Shown: positions 40,031 to 53,237 of the stretch, one piece after another
How positions within the stretch are numbered: position 1 is the first letter of the stretch
How the letters are laid out: every line of letters begins with the position of its first letter
Assembly (NCBI RefSeq): GCF_033807715.1
Contig: NC_084599.1
Span: forward strand, 33,934,750-33,998,749
Origin: Cololabis saira
Lineage: Eukaryota; Chordata; Actinopteri; Beloniformes; Belonidae
Length of the DNA: 64,000 bases
Direction: 5' to 3'
Notes under the pieces: model-generated
Database searches by the model: none
What the model saw: the letters and a program-made list of their open reading frames with translations, nothing else
Told to the model about the DNA's origin: nothing
Translations under genes and position numbers: made by a program

Positions 40031-40544
40031 TATATATATTTTATCTCTAGCTCTCTTCATCTGTTAAGAGCCAATTGTTTTAGTTTCAATGGCTTGATTC
40101 TGTAGTTTAGTGATTTAATCTGATAACGTTTAGGTCCCCAAGTTGTAGCTTTTTGAATTCAAATTGGTAATGCTTTAGAACACATCAACATACAGTTGTG
40201 AGAAAGAAGAGTACACTTCAAGAGCAATAAAAAACGAGCGGACTAGCGAGTCCAGCAACAAGACTACAGTACATACATACAACATGAACATAAACCATAA
40301 TCACAACATAAAAGGCTAAAACCATATCTATTTATTTAGGAGGGTTATAGCAGTAAATATAAAACTATGTTTAAAACGTTTCATTTTGGTACTCTATATC
40401 TGCGTCCTGACTGAAGTAGCTCGAAGTGGTCGTGTAGTGGATTTAAAAAAAAAAAAAAAAAAAAATCACAAGCAACAATGGTGCAGTAATGTTCGTCAAA
40501 CCAACAAAACTAAAGTACACTGTCTGACCGGATTGCAAAGTGCT

Positions 40545-41110
40545 ACACAAAATTAAACACTGCAAGAACACATCAAAGACACCCAGTGCCAACTGTGAAG
40601 CACGGCGGCGGTTGGGTGATGGTCTGGGTTTGATCTACCGCCACAGGATCTGTTATTATGTTGTCCAGAGAAGTATCCTAGTCAATCATGAGCCTGTTTT
40701 TTCTACAACTAAATCTTGTCTTGAAACCCTCTAGGCCAGGGGTAGGGGACCCTGGTCCTAGAGGGCCGTAGTCCTGCATGTTTTGGATATCTCCTTGCAT
40801 CAACACACCTGATTCTAGTTGATTATCGTCATCAGGTCTGCACACGTGTGTTAGAGACACAGTCCTTTGTATCAGGGTGTAAAGAAGCAGGGAAACATCT
40901 GAAACATGCAGGACTGCAGCTCTCTAGGACCAGGGTTCCCTACCCCTGCTCCAAGCAATCAGAATATCTATTAAATCACAGCAAAAAAAACATAATCAAG
41001 CTGTTGGAAAGGCCCAGACATCAATGTAACGTAAATATATTCAACCCTATTGAAAATATGATACTTCAAATGTCAACAGAAACCTCTTTTTGTAGAACAG
41101 TAGCTCATCA
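40545..41110 (+). pseudogene. Decayed Tc1-like transposase, interrupted by a hAT MITE
   Basis: CACTGCAAGAACACATCAAA leads into codons for VKHGGG-VMVW, a Tc1 transposase signature. After the hAT insertion at 40737-40948 the frame shows VERPRHQCNVNIFNPIENM, a corrupted form of the SPDLNPIENLW block. Frameshifts and the insertion make it non-functional. Confidence 0.65.
40737..40948. mobile_element. hAT (Charlie-like) MITE, 212 bp
   Basis: The ends CAGGGGTAGGGGACCCTGG and CCAGGGTTCCCTACCCCTG are inverted. The flanking octamers CTCTAGGC and CTCCAAGC match at 6 of 8 positions. It has split the Tc1 remnant around it. Confidence 0.82.
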
Positions 41111-41522
41111 TGCTTTTCTAGACAATAAATTAAATGTATTAACGCAAACACTACTTTCATACACTACTTCTGTGTTTTCACTTGGTTCTTGTAAATAAGT
41201 AAATAAAATTAGGTGAAGTACAACCTGTATATTGTTGCTGTTACCCTGAGGTTGACTTACAATTGAAAGAATTGAGGTTTAAATTTAAAGACGGTGTCTT
41301 TCTTTTGTCAGGTTAGTGCAACACTTCTTTTTATCTTTTCAATTATTTTTCCAGGTAATGATGTCATAAGTGTCTGACTAACATCCAGAGCTTTGGGAGT
41401 TTTCAAGGCTATTTTAAACTCTTATACATAAACTATGAGCTGCATCATGTGTGGCAACAAGATATCCTTACAGCACGTTTTAGATGTTATCTAACTTTAT
41501 TGATAATTTGCAGAGTACGAGT

Positions 41523-42996
41523 TCAGAGACAACAGTTTGTGTCTAACCACAAGTACAAAAAGCCAAAAAGTGCAATGTGATATATAAAGTATAGACGGGA
41601 CAAGAAATGAAAATGTGTCCCAGCTTCAGACTTCCTGACGTCCACAATGAGCTCTTTGGTCTTCTTGGTGTTGACAGCCAGGTTGTTTTCAGTGCACCAC
41701 GATGTCAGGTGCTGGACTTCCTCCCTGTAGGTCGTCTCATCGTTGTCATCTGCAAACTTGACTACGATGTTGGAGCCATGTGCAGTTGTGGGCAAAGAGG
41801 TCAGACAGGAGAGGGCTTAGCACCGATCCCTGTGGTGCGCCAGTGTTCAGGGTGATGCTTGAGAATGTGTGATTATCTAACCTGACAGACTGACATCTGT
41901 TGGTTAGGAAGTCCAGAATGCAGATGCAGAGAAGGGTATTGATGCCCAGTTGACTGAGTTTGGTGACCAGTTTTGAGCGGATGATGGTGTTGAATGCTGA
42001 GCTAGAGTCAATGACTGCAGTCAAAATTCGGGTTATTGCTAATATTCCGGTTACTGAAACATTCTGAATATTCCGTTTACATGCGTGAGCAAACAGGGTT
42101 ATCCCTGTTTACATGGTAATTAATCATTCGGGATATCCCGATCAAACCAGCAACTCGCGGAGAACGTGATGACGCATTTAGCGCCATTTCCGCTTCTTCT
42201 TCCTGTATCCAAATTCAAAACAAATGCTGCTTCGCGCAACTTTTCGCTCACCTTCTTGTAGTCTTGCTATCCCGGTACTTTCTACCGTCTACAAATGCCA
42301 AAATGTTCATATCCTTCATTACATTTATGAAGTGATTAGTCTCCTCCTCACTCCAAAAGTGTGGCGTGGTCTTGCGTTTCTCCGTGTTTATAAGAACTTC
42401 CTGGACTCAAAAGACCAGGATTCTTGCGAACAGAGCATGCGCAGAAAACAAATTCATGTTCCGTTTGATGGGGATATCCCATTTGGTGTTTACATGACCC
42501 AATATTCGGGTTTTAAAAGGAGTAACCCAGGGGTCATATTCAGGTTTTTAAAAACCAGAATATGAGCAAATTCGGGTTATTCAAAGGGGTTATTGGTGTT
42601 TACATGGCCGTGCAAATTCGGGTTATTGCCAATATTCAGGTTTTAAAAGGGTTATTGAGTGCATGTAAACGCAGTCAATGAACAGCATTCTCACATTGGT
42701 GTTGCTATTGTCAAGGTGGGCCAGGGCAGAGTGAAGTGCAGAAGAGTTGGCATCCTCTGTGCTCCTGTTCTGACGGTAGGCGTCTTGGAAGGGCTCCAGT
42801 GGGGGCGTAAGCAGGTCTTGAAGTCTGCCAGGACCAGCCTCTCAAAGCACTTTTTGATAATGGGGGTGATTGCAACTGGACGGAAGTCGTTAAGGCTTGT
42901 TGTAGTGGAGTGTTTTGGCACCGGTACGATGGTGCTTAGATTTTTGGCACAAACTATTGAGCCAAAATAAGTCTTTGCAATAAGCCTTTGTTGCAC
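41523..42996 (-). mobile_element. Non-LTR retrotransposon reverse transcriptase (L2/Rex-like), split by a MITE
   Basis: The minus strand carries RT blocks in order. 42996-42690 has [20 protein letters not shown] and [18 protein letters not shown]. 42024-41750 has [40 protein letters not shown] and VLSPLL. 41750-41600 has [13 protein letters not shown] and ENNLAVNTKKTKELIVD. In the FADDNDET block, catalytic-type FADD remains but several codons after it are missing. The MITE at 42025-42670 interrupts the gene, and indels mark it as dead. The exact clade needs a library comparison. Confidence 0.85.
42025..42670. mobile_element. MITE inserted in the LINE, TSD GCAGTCAA
   Basis: GCAGTCAA occurs directly before (42017-42024) and after (42671-42678). 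The interior carries AATTCGGGTTATTG and TGTTTACATGGC motifs in direct and inverted order. The left end lacks the GTTTACATGCACTC sequence seen at the right end, so the TIR pair is incomplete. The 8-bp duplication and the broken LINE frame support a real insertion. From 43000 to 44500 I see nothing beyond a short (GT)n at 43952-43975. Confidence 0.75.
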
Positions 42997-44511
42997 TCAA
43001 AGCTTTAACTGTACAAAGATGAAAACCTAGAAGTGGAGGGATTTCTAACTGTTTCGGCTGCAGATTGTTGAAAGTCACAATAGTCATGTTTTAAAATTCT
43101 TCTTATTGCTAATTTAATTTGACAAGTTTGTTTTTTAAGCACCTGTATTGCTACAGATGGATACCCTATGCCTAATTTTTTTTTTCCAATTTAATCAGTT
43201 AACTGTACAGATAGACACTTTACTCTGCTTTCAAGTTTACTTCTGCTTTCTTTGCACATGAAAATAGTGAAATGAAACTCTGTGTATCTATTTTTCTTGA
43301 AACAATTTTTTTAAATTAAGAATAGTTGTAAATTGTGAAGAAACAGACCGGATTCTTGGAACATCTGAAGATTCACAGCCCCAGCTGTACCTCATGAAAC
43401 AGTGACACGTTTTCTTCTTATTTATCGTCCTATAAACTGTGGTCGGGCAGGGCAGGTCACATCTCTTTGTGTTTATTTTCTTCAGTTGAGCTTCCACAGG
43501 AACAGTTAAACATACTCACCGTGCTCATTAACTCTCTCTTGTTGAAATAACTACAAATAGGGGTATTTAGGTCGGGATGCAGCCTCAGCAGAGGCGAGTA
43601 GGCTGTTTCCTGAGCTGCTGTTGGTGTGAGCAGGCTTGTGTGTATGCATATTTGTTGAGGGATCCCTTAACTGCCTCACTTGGAGGTGGTGGAAGATTGA
43701 TTTCAAGCCCACTTTGCCTTTTCACTTGTTGTGCAAATGTGTGCCCGTATGTGTTGACGGATTGAATTTTTTTTTTTGCTTTGATCCAGTAACAGCCCGG
43801 CTTGTCGCCCCTAAACACACACTTCCATCCATCCTCAGCCGGTAGTTTTGTTCATGTGCACTTGTGGTGGTGGATTGTATTCATGCATGTGTGCATTAGA
43901 TCTGTGTGAATCTTAACACATTTTTCCTCTTTGTTTTATTTGGAAAGAGGTGGTGTGTGTGTGTGTGTGTGTACGCGTGTGTTTGCTGTGAACTTGCCAG
44001 CCGCAGGATCGGTTTCACGGCAGCTGTATAACATCACCCCGACCAAGTGTTTATAGTCTGACTCACCCTCTCCTATTTCCCCCCCTCCTGTCTCGTCTTT
44101 TCACCTTTTCTGTCTATCTAACTTGAAATGAAATTCAAATCTCTGTTTGTTCAAGCAAACAAGTGCAAAAGAGAGCTGCATTTGAACTATCTAATGCAGG
44201 GACACAAATGAAAACCTTTTGTCTCTGTGGAGTTCAAATTATGGCCTTGCTTTTCACTAAAAGTGGAACATTGTCCAAACATTTTTCTCTTTTAAAAAAC
44301 TGATTAATTATTCTTTAGAAAATATGTGTATGAGGAGTGACTTCAGTATTTACAAGGGACAAGTGTGAGTGTGTGTGTGTATTTACTGTTCAATGTTTAT
44401 AAGGACGTCTGTGTTTGTGGGTCTCAGGTATGTAAGAATGCAGTATAAGACAAATATTTAGTTTTAAGCCTCATTAATGCTATAAATTTTATTTTATATT
44501 TTACGAGGAAG

Positions 44512-44874
44512 TAGGGCTGTGCGATTAATCGATTTTAAATCTAAATTTATTAATCAAGACGATGTTAAAAAAAGAAAATCGGAAAATCGATTTTCCTTTT
44601 TTGCAGCTGGCTGCATTACAGACAGAGCTCGTCTAGTCATCTTTGTTTGGTCAAGAAAATTGTAAATGTTGTCACTTTATTAACTCAAGGAGGATTTACA
44701 GTATCTTTCAATTGCACCTCATTCCCAATAGGGAAATTTGTTTGCTATTTTTCTTTAAAAATAAAGATAAAATATTTGAAACAATTTATTCCATTGTCTT
44801 TTGTAGTTTTACCAAAAAAATATTCAGAGAAAAAAAATCGGGATTTTATTTTTGTCCAAAATCGCCCAGCCCTA
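44512..44874. mobile_element. hAT-type MITE, 363 bp, perfect TSD CGAGGAAG
   Basis: CGAGGAAG flanks both sides (44504-44511 and 44875-44882). The ends are TAGGGCTGTGCGATTAATCG and CGCCCAGCCCTA, with ATCGATTTTAAATC motifs. It is related to 62155-62882. From 44883 to 47435 I see only a poly(T) run near 46000 and a (GT)n at 46531-46554. Confidence 0.9.
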
Positions 44875-47443
44875 CGAGGAAGTTAATATTTCCTCCTACT
44901 CCTATACGAACAGGAAATTTGATGCACCGAGGTTGCTTTTAATTTTCGTTTTTTTTTTTTGTTAGTTACATGGTTTGCATGTGAGGCGTTGAGGGAGCAT
45001 CCGTCTATTGTGCCACCCAGCAACACCAGTGAAGCGTGCACGTATCAGAAACACCACCGTTTTTACTTCTGTGCTGCTGAGCACGTCTGTGTATGGGAGC
45101 ATCAGCCGTGCTTCCCAGGCTTTCTTTGTGTTTATTGTGTTTATAAGCATTAGCAAACAAGCATGCGTGACTAATTGAGTGGTGGCCCCTTTTCAAAACT
45201 GTAACATAATGCCCGTGTGTATGTTGCACTATCACAAAAAAACAATTTCCTGCAGATGGAGGGAAATTGTCATATCTGATTTGTATTGTGGAAGTGAAGC
45301 ATTTAGGGGACGAATGCTGGTTTTAGACACCTATCACTGGCCCAGTTCTGGTTTCAGTAACCCTTCAATAAACTTTGTTACCGTTTTATCTTACTTTTAC
45401 AACTCTTTTACAATTATAGACAGTTGGTGTTGGACACAAGGGGCTGGAGTTTACTGCGGGAACACACTGCAAAGCAAACTCGTCTTATATCGTTGCTGAG
45501 CTCTCAGCAGAACACTCTCCACGAATGGGCTCAGTAACTCGCTCATCTATCTTGCAGCGTGTATATGGCTTTGATATAGTGTGTGTGCAGCTGTAACAAA
45601 GGAGGTGATCAACAAGTCAGAGGGTTCATTTGCCCCTGCGGTTGAACTTGAGAAATGTTGCATTTTTTATGATCTGGAATGATGTGCCTATAAGTCACCG
45701 TGCACGGCTGACAAACTTTCATTACCTTCAGACTGGGCGCACTTGACAAATTTGCAGCCATGGTGAAATTAATGTAACAGATTATTTTGCTAACAGATAC
45801 AATATTAAAATGCAAATTCGAGACAATAATATCAAGAATTGAGTTTGCCACCTATTTCACAGCTGTTTCTAGTTGCATTTGCCTAAAATGTTGATTTTGA
45901 ATTATTTTTCCTTTTTTTCATCGGCTTTTTGTTTCTAATATAATAACAGTAAGATGTTTATCTTTTAAAAAGGTTGAGAGTTTTTCTTTAAACATAGTTT
46001 TTTTTTTTTTTTTTTTATACTTTATTAATGAAAATGTTTCCCTGGGGTTTATTTATTGTATTAATTGTAAAGCATAACAATATCTGAAAGATTCGAAGCA
46101 GAAATGATGACCCGGTGGTTTCTCTGCAGGTCAACTGGAGCCTGCAGTCATTTGTCATTGTTATCTGGACACATCATTTGTGGTATTTAGGAACCTCATA
46201 GGTCAAGCAGGTAAAACTGGACCATGAATTGCATCTTTTGCCCGGGCAGCAGAATAATGTCTTTTTGATTTGATGTGTAAAAGGATTTTTATAATTCTAG
46301 TGAAATTGAGATTTATTCCCAGAGCTGAGAGTATCACAGATGCAGGTACAGGAACACAGTGAAGCATGCAGAGCACTCACTGCTCAGATGGTCTCATGGG
46401 AATCTAGAGACTCTGTTTTTAAACATGTGTTAGTGTAAAAAGAGAAGTAGTGAGAGACCCTTTTCCGTGGGATTTTCCCCCCTAAACTGTTTATTTTTCA
46501 CATCTTTAAGGTATGACACAAGTGATTTGGAGTGTGTGTGTGTGTGTGTGTGTGTCCTTCAAGAAATCCTGCAGAGCTGTGGCTTAAAATATTTGTTAAT
46601 TATTAATATTGAGCACTAAAATGCTTGGCTGCTTTAACATACGTCATAACCTCAACTAAAGACTTATTTCTTATATTGGTAAGTCTCTCTACCCTTAGTT
46701 ACTGTTGCTAACTCGGACAATGGCACTACCTGAGTGAAAAACTTATGTCTTATGTTTTAAACATATATTTCGGACACAAAAGGACCCTGTTTCATATTCA
46801 AATGGGACTTAAATATTCCACGGAGGATTATGTGTACATTTGTACGTAATCTAAAAATGGATACGGCAGATCAGATGGTTAAATTGGAGGCGAGAGTTTG
46901 CACGTCACGGTGCAAACTGGCGAAGCCTCATTTTATTGTCATCACAATCACAGATGTCAACATCCATGCACAGTAAGATTAAATCAACATACTTTTATTT
47001 AGTTTCACTTGGAAAGGCATAACTTCAGATCAGCTATTGGCTATCTAGCACTGGATTTCAAGTTATAAATGTGTCTGGTGCTTGATAGCTTCATTATCTG
47101 AAGTAAAAGTACGACAGAGGTGATTAACATGAATTGTTGTACAAGCTCCCGAGCTCATCCAAGGCTAAATCAGCCTTGCCACATAATGATTGCAATTAAA
47201 ATAACATTTGATAATGTTAGCAGAGTGAAAAGCATTGTTGCTTGGCGTTACCCTGGAATAAATGTGGACATCCTTGTTGATCCTCTGGATGTTAAGTTGA
47301 CTGCTTAGTCCAAAGTGGAGATTTAGCTTGTTATGTTTGGATTTAGGAAATGGAAAAAGATGTTGCCCATCCTCTCAGAATACCTGGAGTTGGTATTACA
47401 CACATTGTTAGGATTTTTGTGGCATAAACGCTGTAACATGGAT

Positions 47444-47940
47444 TAGGGCTGGGCGATATGGACCAAAAGTCATATCTCGATATTTTCTAGCTGAATGGCG
47501 ATACTCGATATATATCTCGATATTTTTTCTGTGCCATAATTGGGGTTTCCCCCAAAGCATTATAGCATAGCATCTCTGTTAGCTTCATTTTTTCTGAGGC
47601 AAACCCTTAAAAAAACAGTCAGTTTAATACAAAGCCTCGTGCCAAATGTCACACAGGTTCCTTTATTAACAGAGGTCGGCACAATATCAAAATGTATAAA
47701 ACAAATGAAATAAAAATAAACTGCCTGCATATATAGAATAAAAATGCTTCTTGAATAAAATAAAACTGATATCCCTTTCCTGCATAACAATTAAATTAAA
47801 ATACCCTGTGCAATTAATACAATCTGTAGACAGTAGCAGGCAGACTTTTCCACTGAGGTTGACAGTTGTGCAAATAACAAAACATTTGTGCAAATCTCAA
47901 ATAAAACATTCAAGTCAATTCGTCACAAAATAAGCTATAT

Positions 47941-47973
<33 letters not shown>

Positions 47974-48064
47974 TTAAATCGATATAAACGATATTGTCTC
48001 GTACCATATCGCGTTTGAAAATATATCGATATATATTAAAATCTCGATATATCGCCCAGCCCTA
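47444..48064 (-). mobile_element. hAT-type MITE, 621 bp, perfect TSD ACATGGAT
   Basis: ACATGGAT flanks both sides (47436-47443 and 48065-48072), with the same terminal repeats as 34214-34830 but inverted. By eye the two copies agree at well over 90 percent of positions; the main differences are a longer A-run near 47950 and a few small indels. From 48073 to 49797 I see no supported gene. Confidence 0.93.
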
Positions 48065-49797
48065 ACATGGATAAGAGCTCAGTGCTTTTCTACGGCACAG
48101 ATGTCTGATAATGTGTTTGAATGAATATAACCTGCAATAAAAACAGAGTTTTTTTTCCCCACACTGCAATGTTGGGTTACTTTTCATGAGACATAAAGAC
48201 AAATACCTGAAAAACTTAATATTGACTGTCAGTGATCAAACCAAGATTCTTATATTTGTGAAGAGGATGTAAAGGATGAGGGGGATATTTGTCTCTTGAT
48301 AAGATACCTGACATCAGACCTTCTCTGCAGAGAAGTGCAGATGATTATCTGTCATTTTTACATGATTTATCTTTTGTAGGTGTAATTACTCTGACCTTAC
48401 TGTTAGTCACTTTCATACAGGTGTGAATTAAAGTACCTTCTCCTGGGAGATTGGAGCTCATTATACCAAAGATGGTGATTTCTGAGTGAGTTGGAGCTGG
48501 ACTTCATGGTAGCTGAAGCAACAGAGATCAGAGGATAAAATGGTGGTCGTCTGTCTGATGATGGTGTTTTTGTCACCGTTTGTGTGATACCTCCTTCGGC
48601 TCCTCCCCCGACCTCCTGACTAATGGAAATGTGTTGCTTGGAGCAGCTTTGGCACGAACGGTCTGCACGTCCATGACCAAATCAGTTCACAGAGCCAGCC
48701 TTACGCCATTGGACTTATTAGGTCATAGCGACGAGAGTGTTTATGCCACTGCACACGTCTATGTTGGTGTGAGCGTGTTCAGATGTGTCCCACTGTGTGC
48801 TTCTGTGTCTCCATTTGTGGATTTCCTTTGGCTTCTGTTCCTCGGCTAATGATGTTTTTTATTTTTTTGTCCCCCCACTTCAATCCTCACTCTTCCAATG
48901 CCAGCAACACCACCGATGCTTACTCCGTCATTCCTCTTGTTTTTTTTCTAGTCTCCACTGTGTTGTAGCTAAGAGAGCCGGCCGTGTATCCTCATCTTTG
49001 CCTCATACTGCATCATGCTGCCTCCAGTGTCACCAACTCTTCCTCCCCTTGTTTTCCATCTTCCATGAGTCATTTCCGCACTATTTGCAAACTGGAAGCA
49101 CTTAAGCAACAGCTTGTTAGCCAGCTGGAATTCAAATAGTTAAGACTCCATCGTGATTGGTTTTCATGCTTGCATTTATGTCTGGTCTGGTGGGATTATC
49201 ATCTCTTGATAAAAATCTCAGTTGGTTGCAAATTTGGCATGTTCACAGTCTAGATTGTATTGTTTTATTTCCGCACTGGGCTTCCATATAGTTCAAATCA
49301 ACTGTCACAAATGGATTTTGATAATGGATGAGTGTTTTCACTACTAAGTTGGTCAGTGTGCATACTGTATAGATACATGTATACTTGAACAGAACCAGAG
49401 AAGCCCAATTCATAGCCTAATCAGTTTAAATTATATCTTATTTTGTGCGTCTGTCTAAAATGATTTTCAATCCACTGTGATTTCTACGCTCCTGGGCAGT
49501 GATTTGCCATCACTTTTAATCAGCTAATTATTGCTTACAACCGCAACTAATTTGTGGCTGCAAATCAGCCTAAACAAAAAGAAAATACTCCTCAAAGACA
49601 TGCTTTACTACTTTAACATCATATAGAAAACAGTTTCAGGCATGTTGTCATGGTATCGGGTACCTGCGGCTAAAACAATGGCAGACAGACTGTCAAAATG
49701 GCAGACAGGCGGCTCGGAAGTTGCACGGATGCACACAAAGATATGCAGTATATGTACCCAGAAACGGAACGATAAAGTTGCCTGTTGTCTGTTAGGA

Positions 49798-49862
49798 ATC
49801 TCCATCCATCCATCCATCCATCCATCCATCCATCCATCCATCCATCCATCCATCCATCCATC
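49798..49862 (+). repeat. (ATCC)n microsatellite, left of a hAT copy
   Basis: About 16 ATCC units directly abut the hAT end GGAATGGGCGATAT. Confidence 0.95.
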
Positions 49863-50685
49863 CGGAATGGGCGATATTTTACAGTTCACGATATACCGTC
49901 AAAAAAATTCCCCACGGTAAGAATTTGTCATCTCGCGATAAAAACTTCCCGTTGATGACGTTTTTGTGTAACAAACATGGCGGAAGGCGGATCTGAGAGT
50001 CAGGAGCTCGTTGTTAAACGAGGCTCCAGCTCCATTATCTGGAATTGGTTTGGATTTATAAAGAGACAAGGAGCAAACTTCATCTATTATGTGCAGAGTC
50101 TGCAAAAACAGAAGGAAATGGTTGTTACATTTTGATATAACGTTTGACTATTACGAAAAAAAATTGCAATAGTATCTAATTTGTGGCATGTTCCAACCAC
50201 AGGTTAATTTGCACATTTGATTTATATTAGAAGAGGTCATCACTGATAGGATTTTATTTTCAGTGAACTTTTATTTATTTGTCCTGTTTCTTTATTTATC
50301 AGGTTGTATTTTTTTCTACTTTGGGATTTTATAAGCTAAGAAAACTTGAAGGACAATGGTACTTTTGCTGTTTTCACTGTTATCCCACTGTTTAAACTTT
50401 AAGCCATACAGTTTGAATAAATGTTGAATCTGTTCTTACATTTCAAACTTGTTTCATTTGAGTCATTACAGTTTTGCAGTACAGGTGTACTAAATTAATT
50501 GGTTTTTATTAATTCAATTTAATTGGTGTAGTTTAGTAGCATTTAGTATTCTTTTCGAGCAAAGACTGAATGTGGTGATAGATTTATTGTTAAAAAGGTG
50601 GAGTTGAATTGGTATTTTTTTATCGTCATTTTTATCGTTATTGGGATAAATGCCAGAAATGATTGTGATAAATGTTTTAGTCCAT
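49863..50685 (+). mobile_element. hAT element with a BED-finger transposase start, family of 19193-20527
   Basis: The left part GGAATGGGCGATATTTTAC and the right part ending TTTTAGTCCATACC match the two ends of the 19193-20527 family. An ATG at 49977 starts a frame with SSSIIWNWFGFIKR. A one-base shift later gives CRVCKNRRKWLLHF, the first Cys pair of a BED zinc finger. The rest of the transposase is lost. The outermost terminal bases are replaced on both sides by (ATCC)n. Confidence 0.8.
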
Positions 50686-50780
50686 ACCATCCATCCATCC
50701 ATCCATGCATCCGTCCGTCCATCCATCCATCCATCCATCCATCCATCCATCCATCCATCCATCCATCCATCCATGCATCC
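50686..50780 (+). repeat. (ATCC)n microsatellite, right of the hAT copy
   Basis: ATCC units with GCATCC and GTCCGTCC variants begin exactly where the hAT terminal repeat CGCCCATCCCTA is expected. Confidence 0.93.
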
Positions 50781-52098
50781 AGCTGTGACCCAGCCGCTTC
50801 CACATGACACCACCAGAGGTATGTATAGTGATTGGGCTGTGGAACCGGGGATCGGGAAACACAATGGTAACGGTTATCCTGGGAATCCCTGCTTTTCAAT
50901 GGGGGCCTTTGTGTCTGTTGCTGCTCTGTCCAGTAATGAAGACAGCACATGCTGGCAAAACGCTCATTGGTCTCTTGCTTTGTGTGATTACGTGCTTGTG
51001 TGTGATGGCGTGGCTCGAATACAAAAAAAAAAAACAGATTGAGAGATGAGAGGGGACTCGGTATGACTTCCTCTGGAACAGTAAAAAACCATCAGTCCAT
51101 CCTGCCATCTTCTTTAAGTCTTTTGTTGACATTCATAATTTCATCCTCTTGCCTTATACTTTCCACTACCCCACACAAAGAATTATATCCATCTGTTGGG
51201 TTGCCATTGGTTCCTGTTTTTCTCTGGTAATAAAGTTGATGGAAAGGCGCATTTAGTTTAAAAGTAGCAACAACCAATGTGACATTTGAAGAAAAGCCTG
51301 TGGCTCAGTGCCTGAGCTTTGTTCAGCTGTCCAATAAGCGTTGGAATCATTACACGACAACTGTGGTTTTATTGGCCCCGGATAGAAAACATTTATTATT
51401 CTAACACCTAGATGTAAAATATTGCCTGATGTAATTTAAAGTAAATTATACAAATATATTTATCTTTTCTACGAAACCCATAGACTTTTTAAGACTGGAA
51501 AAGAATGTTGGTGGTGGCTATTACCTGGTACATCTCAGTCTTAAACCAAAAATAGTCCAAAGTATGTTATGTGCAATGTTACTGACCGTTTGCTGCAGTC
51601 ACAAACAGCTTAATGTAGCTAAATGTGTGCTTGCAGCTAGCTGCTTGTCTAAACGTTATCAGTTCAGTCCGATCAACTACTTTATAGGCAATCCTTTGTA
51701 TGCAAGATGTTATTAAGGTGTGTTGGGCCCTCAAGAACCTGGAAGGGGGGACATTGTTTTTCATGTACTGTAGGTCGGAGTTCCAGTATGACAAATAATG
51801 TATTGAAGAGCTGCAAAATAACATTTATAGTTGTAGCCTTCATGCCATCCATGTGCCACACCTGTGTATCACACAGGCAACTCACTACTGGCCTTATTAT
51901 GTGACCATGTTTCTACAGTTGGCCCGCAGGAACAAGCCAAAGCCCCAAATCCTGGCTTTGCAGTGGCTCAGGTGTGATTTCATGGCCACTTAAGTTTAGC
52001 TATTCTTGGAAGGTCTTTAGGTGGAGGAAATTGTAGCCACTAAGAATCCATATATTACAGACCAGGCCTGAAACATGTAACAAAGTCACAAAATCGCA

Positions 52099-52690
52099 TA
52101 TTTAGGGCCCGAGCACTGACGGTGCAAAGGCCCTATTGTATCTGTAGGAATTTTTTTTTTCTCATTATTTTTATTTTTACAACGAAATGAGGGCCTTTTT
52201 GCCCCCCTAAACGTGCCCCAAAAGTCACCAAATTTTGCATGCAAGCCAGGCCTGGCGAAAAATGTGATATTAAATGGTTTGTATTAATGGGCGTGGCCTA
52301 ATGGCTCTACAGCGCCTCCTAGAAAACTTCGTGCCTCAAGCCCCACAATACGGTTTGACGTACATGCACGAAAATCGGTGCACACCTGTATCATGTCGCA
52401 ACTTAAAGAAAAGTCTCTTGGCGTCATGGCCGAAACCAAACAGGAAGTCAGCCATTTTGAATTAATCGTGTAATTTTGGCGCAATTTATGCCATTTCTTC
52501 GGCTGTTTCCTCGCCCGAACCGTAACGTGCACCCAGGTGTGTTATACATCAAAATGTGCGTCTTGATCCTGCGACGACGGGCCTTACTTTTCTTAGTCAA
52601 AAGCGTTACCGTGGCGACGATATACGCCAAAAAGCACGCCCCCCCCTTCATCTGATTGGTCCATATTTGATATCCTAACACCAGTTCCTA
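52099..52690. repeat. Fish dispersed repeat starting GGGCCCGAGCACTGACGG
   Basis: GGGCCCGAGCACTGACGGTG, CAAAGGCCCTATTGTAT and later GCATGCAAGCCAGGCCTGGC and CGCCTCCTAGAAAACTT match a repeat I recognise from many fish genomes as part of a large DNA-transposon-related family. No terminal structure was resolved. Confidence 0.6.
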
Positions 52691-52910
52691 ACACCAGCCC
52701 AGTAACAATTTCATGCTAAGAGTCAATGAAACTCTTTTTCTGTTTTATTTTATTTTTCTTTCACTTTTTGTTCTCGCCCTCCTGTCCTGTGTGACAGCGA
52801 ATGTACCTAATTGCTTCCCTGGGAAGCAGCTTCTCTCTGCCCTCCATTCTCCTCCACTGTTCTTCCATATCTGTCACCATCTGCCCATCTGTCTACGTCT
52901 GAATCACTAA

Positions 52911-53237
52911 ATGGAAATTGGCTCTGGCCACTCAAATGTGATGTGGCTGTTATGTGATTGCGAAGACACATTTGAGACACAGTTATTTGACTTTTTTGAG
53001 GCTTTTCTTAGCCAAATGAGCCATAGTTATCTAACAGAGCGACTACCTCTGTATGCACACATCCACACGCTTAAAAAAATCCAAGACACCATGTTTGGCA
53101 CCCAGAGAGAAGAGGATGAACATGATGTGAATCCGATGGTTCTGTTTTCATTGCCAGCAGCACTATTAGTCCCTTTTCTTATCTCATTTTTGTTTATCAA
53201 ATTTACTACTAAGTGGCTGCCAAAACAGTTAATGTAA
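52911..53237 (+). other. 108-codon ORF with C-terminal hydrophobic segment, unknown
   Basis: The frame runs from an ATG at 52911 to a stop after 53234. Its C-terminal part MVLFSLPAALLVPFLISFLF is a plausible membrane span followed by basic residues. The rest is mixed, with no motif that I recognise. There is no promoter or splice context, and AT-rich DNA can produce such frames by chance. Confidence 0.2.
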
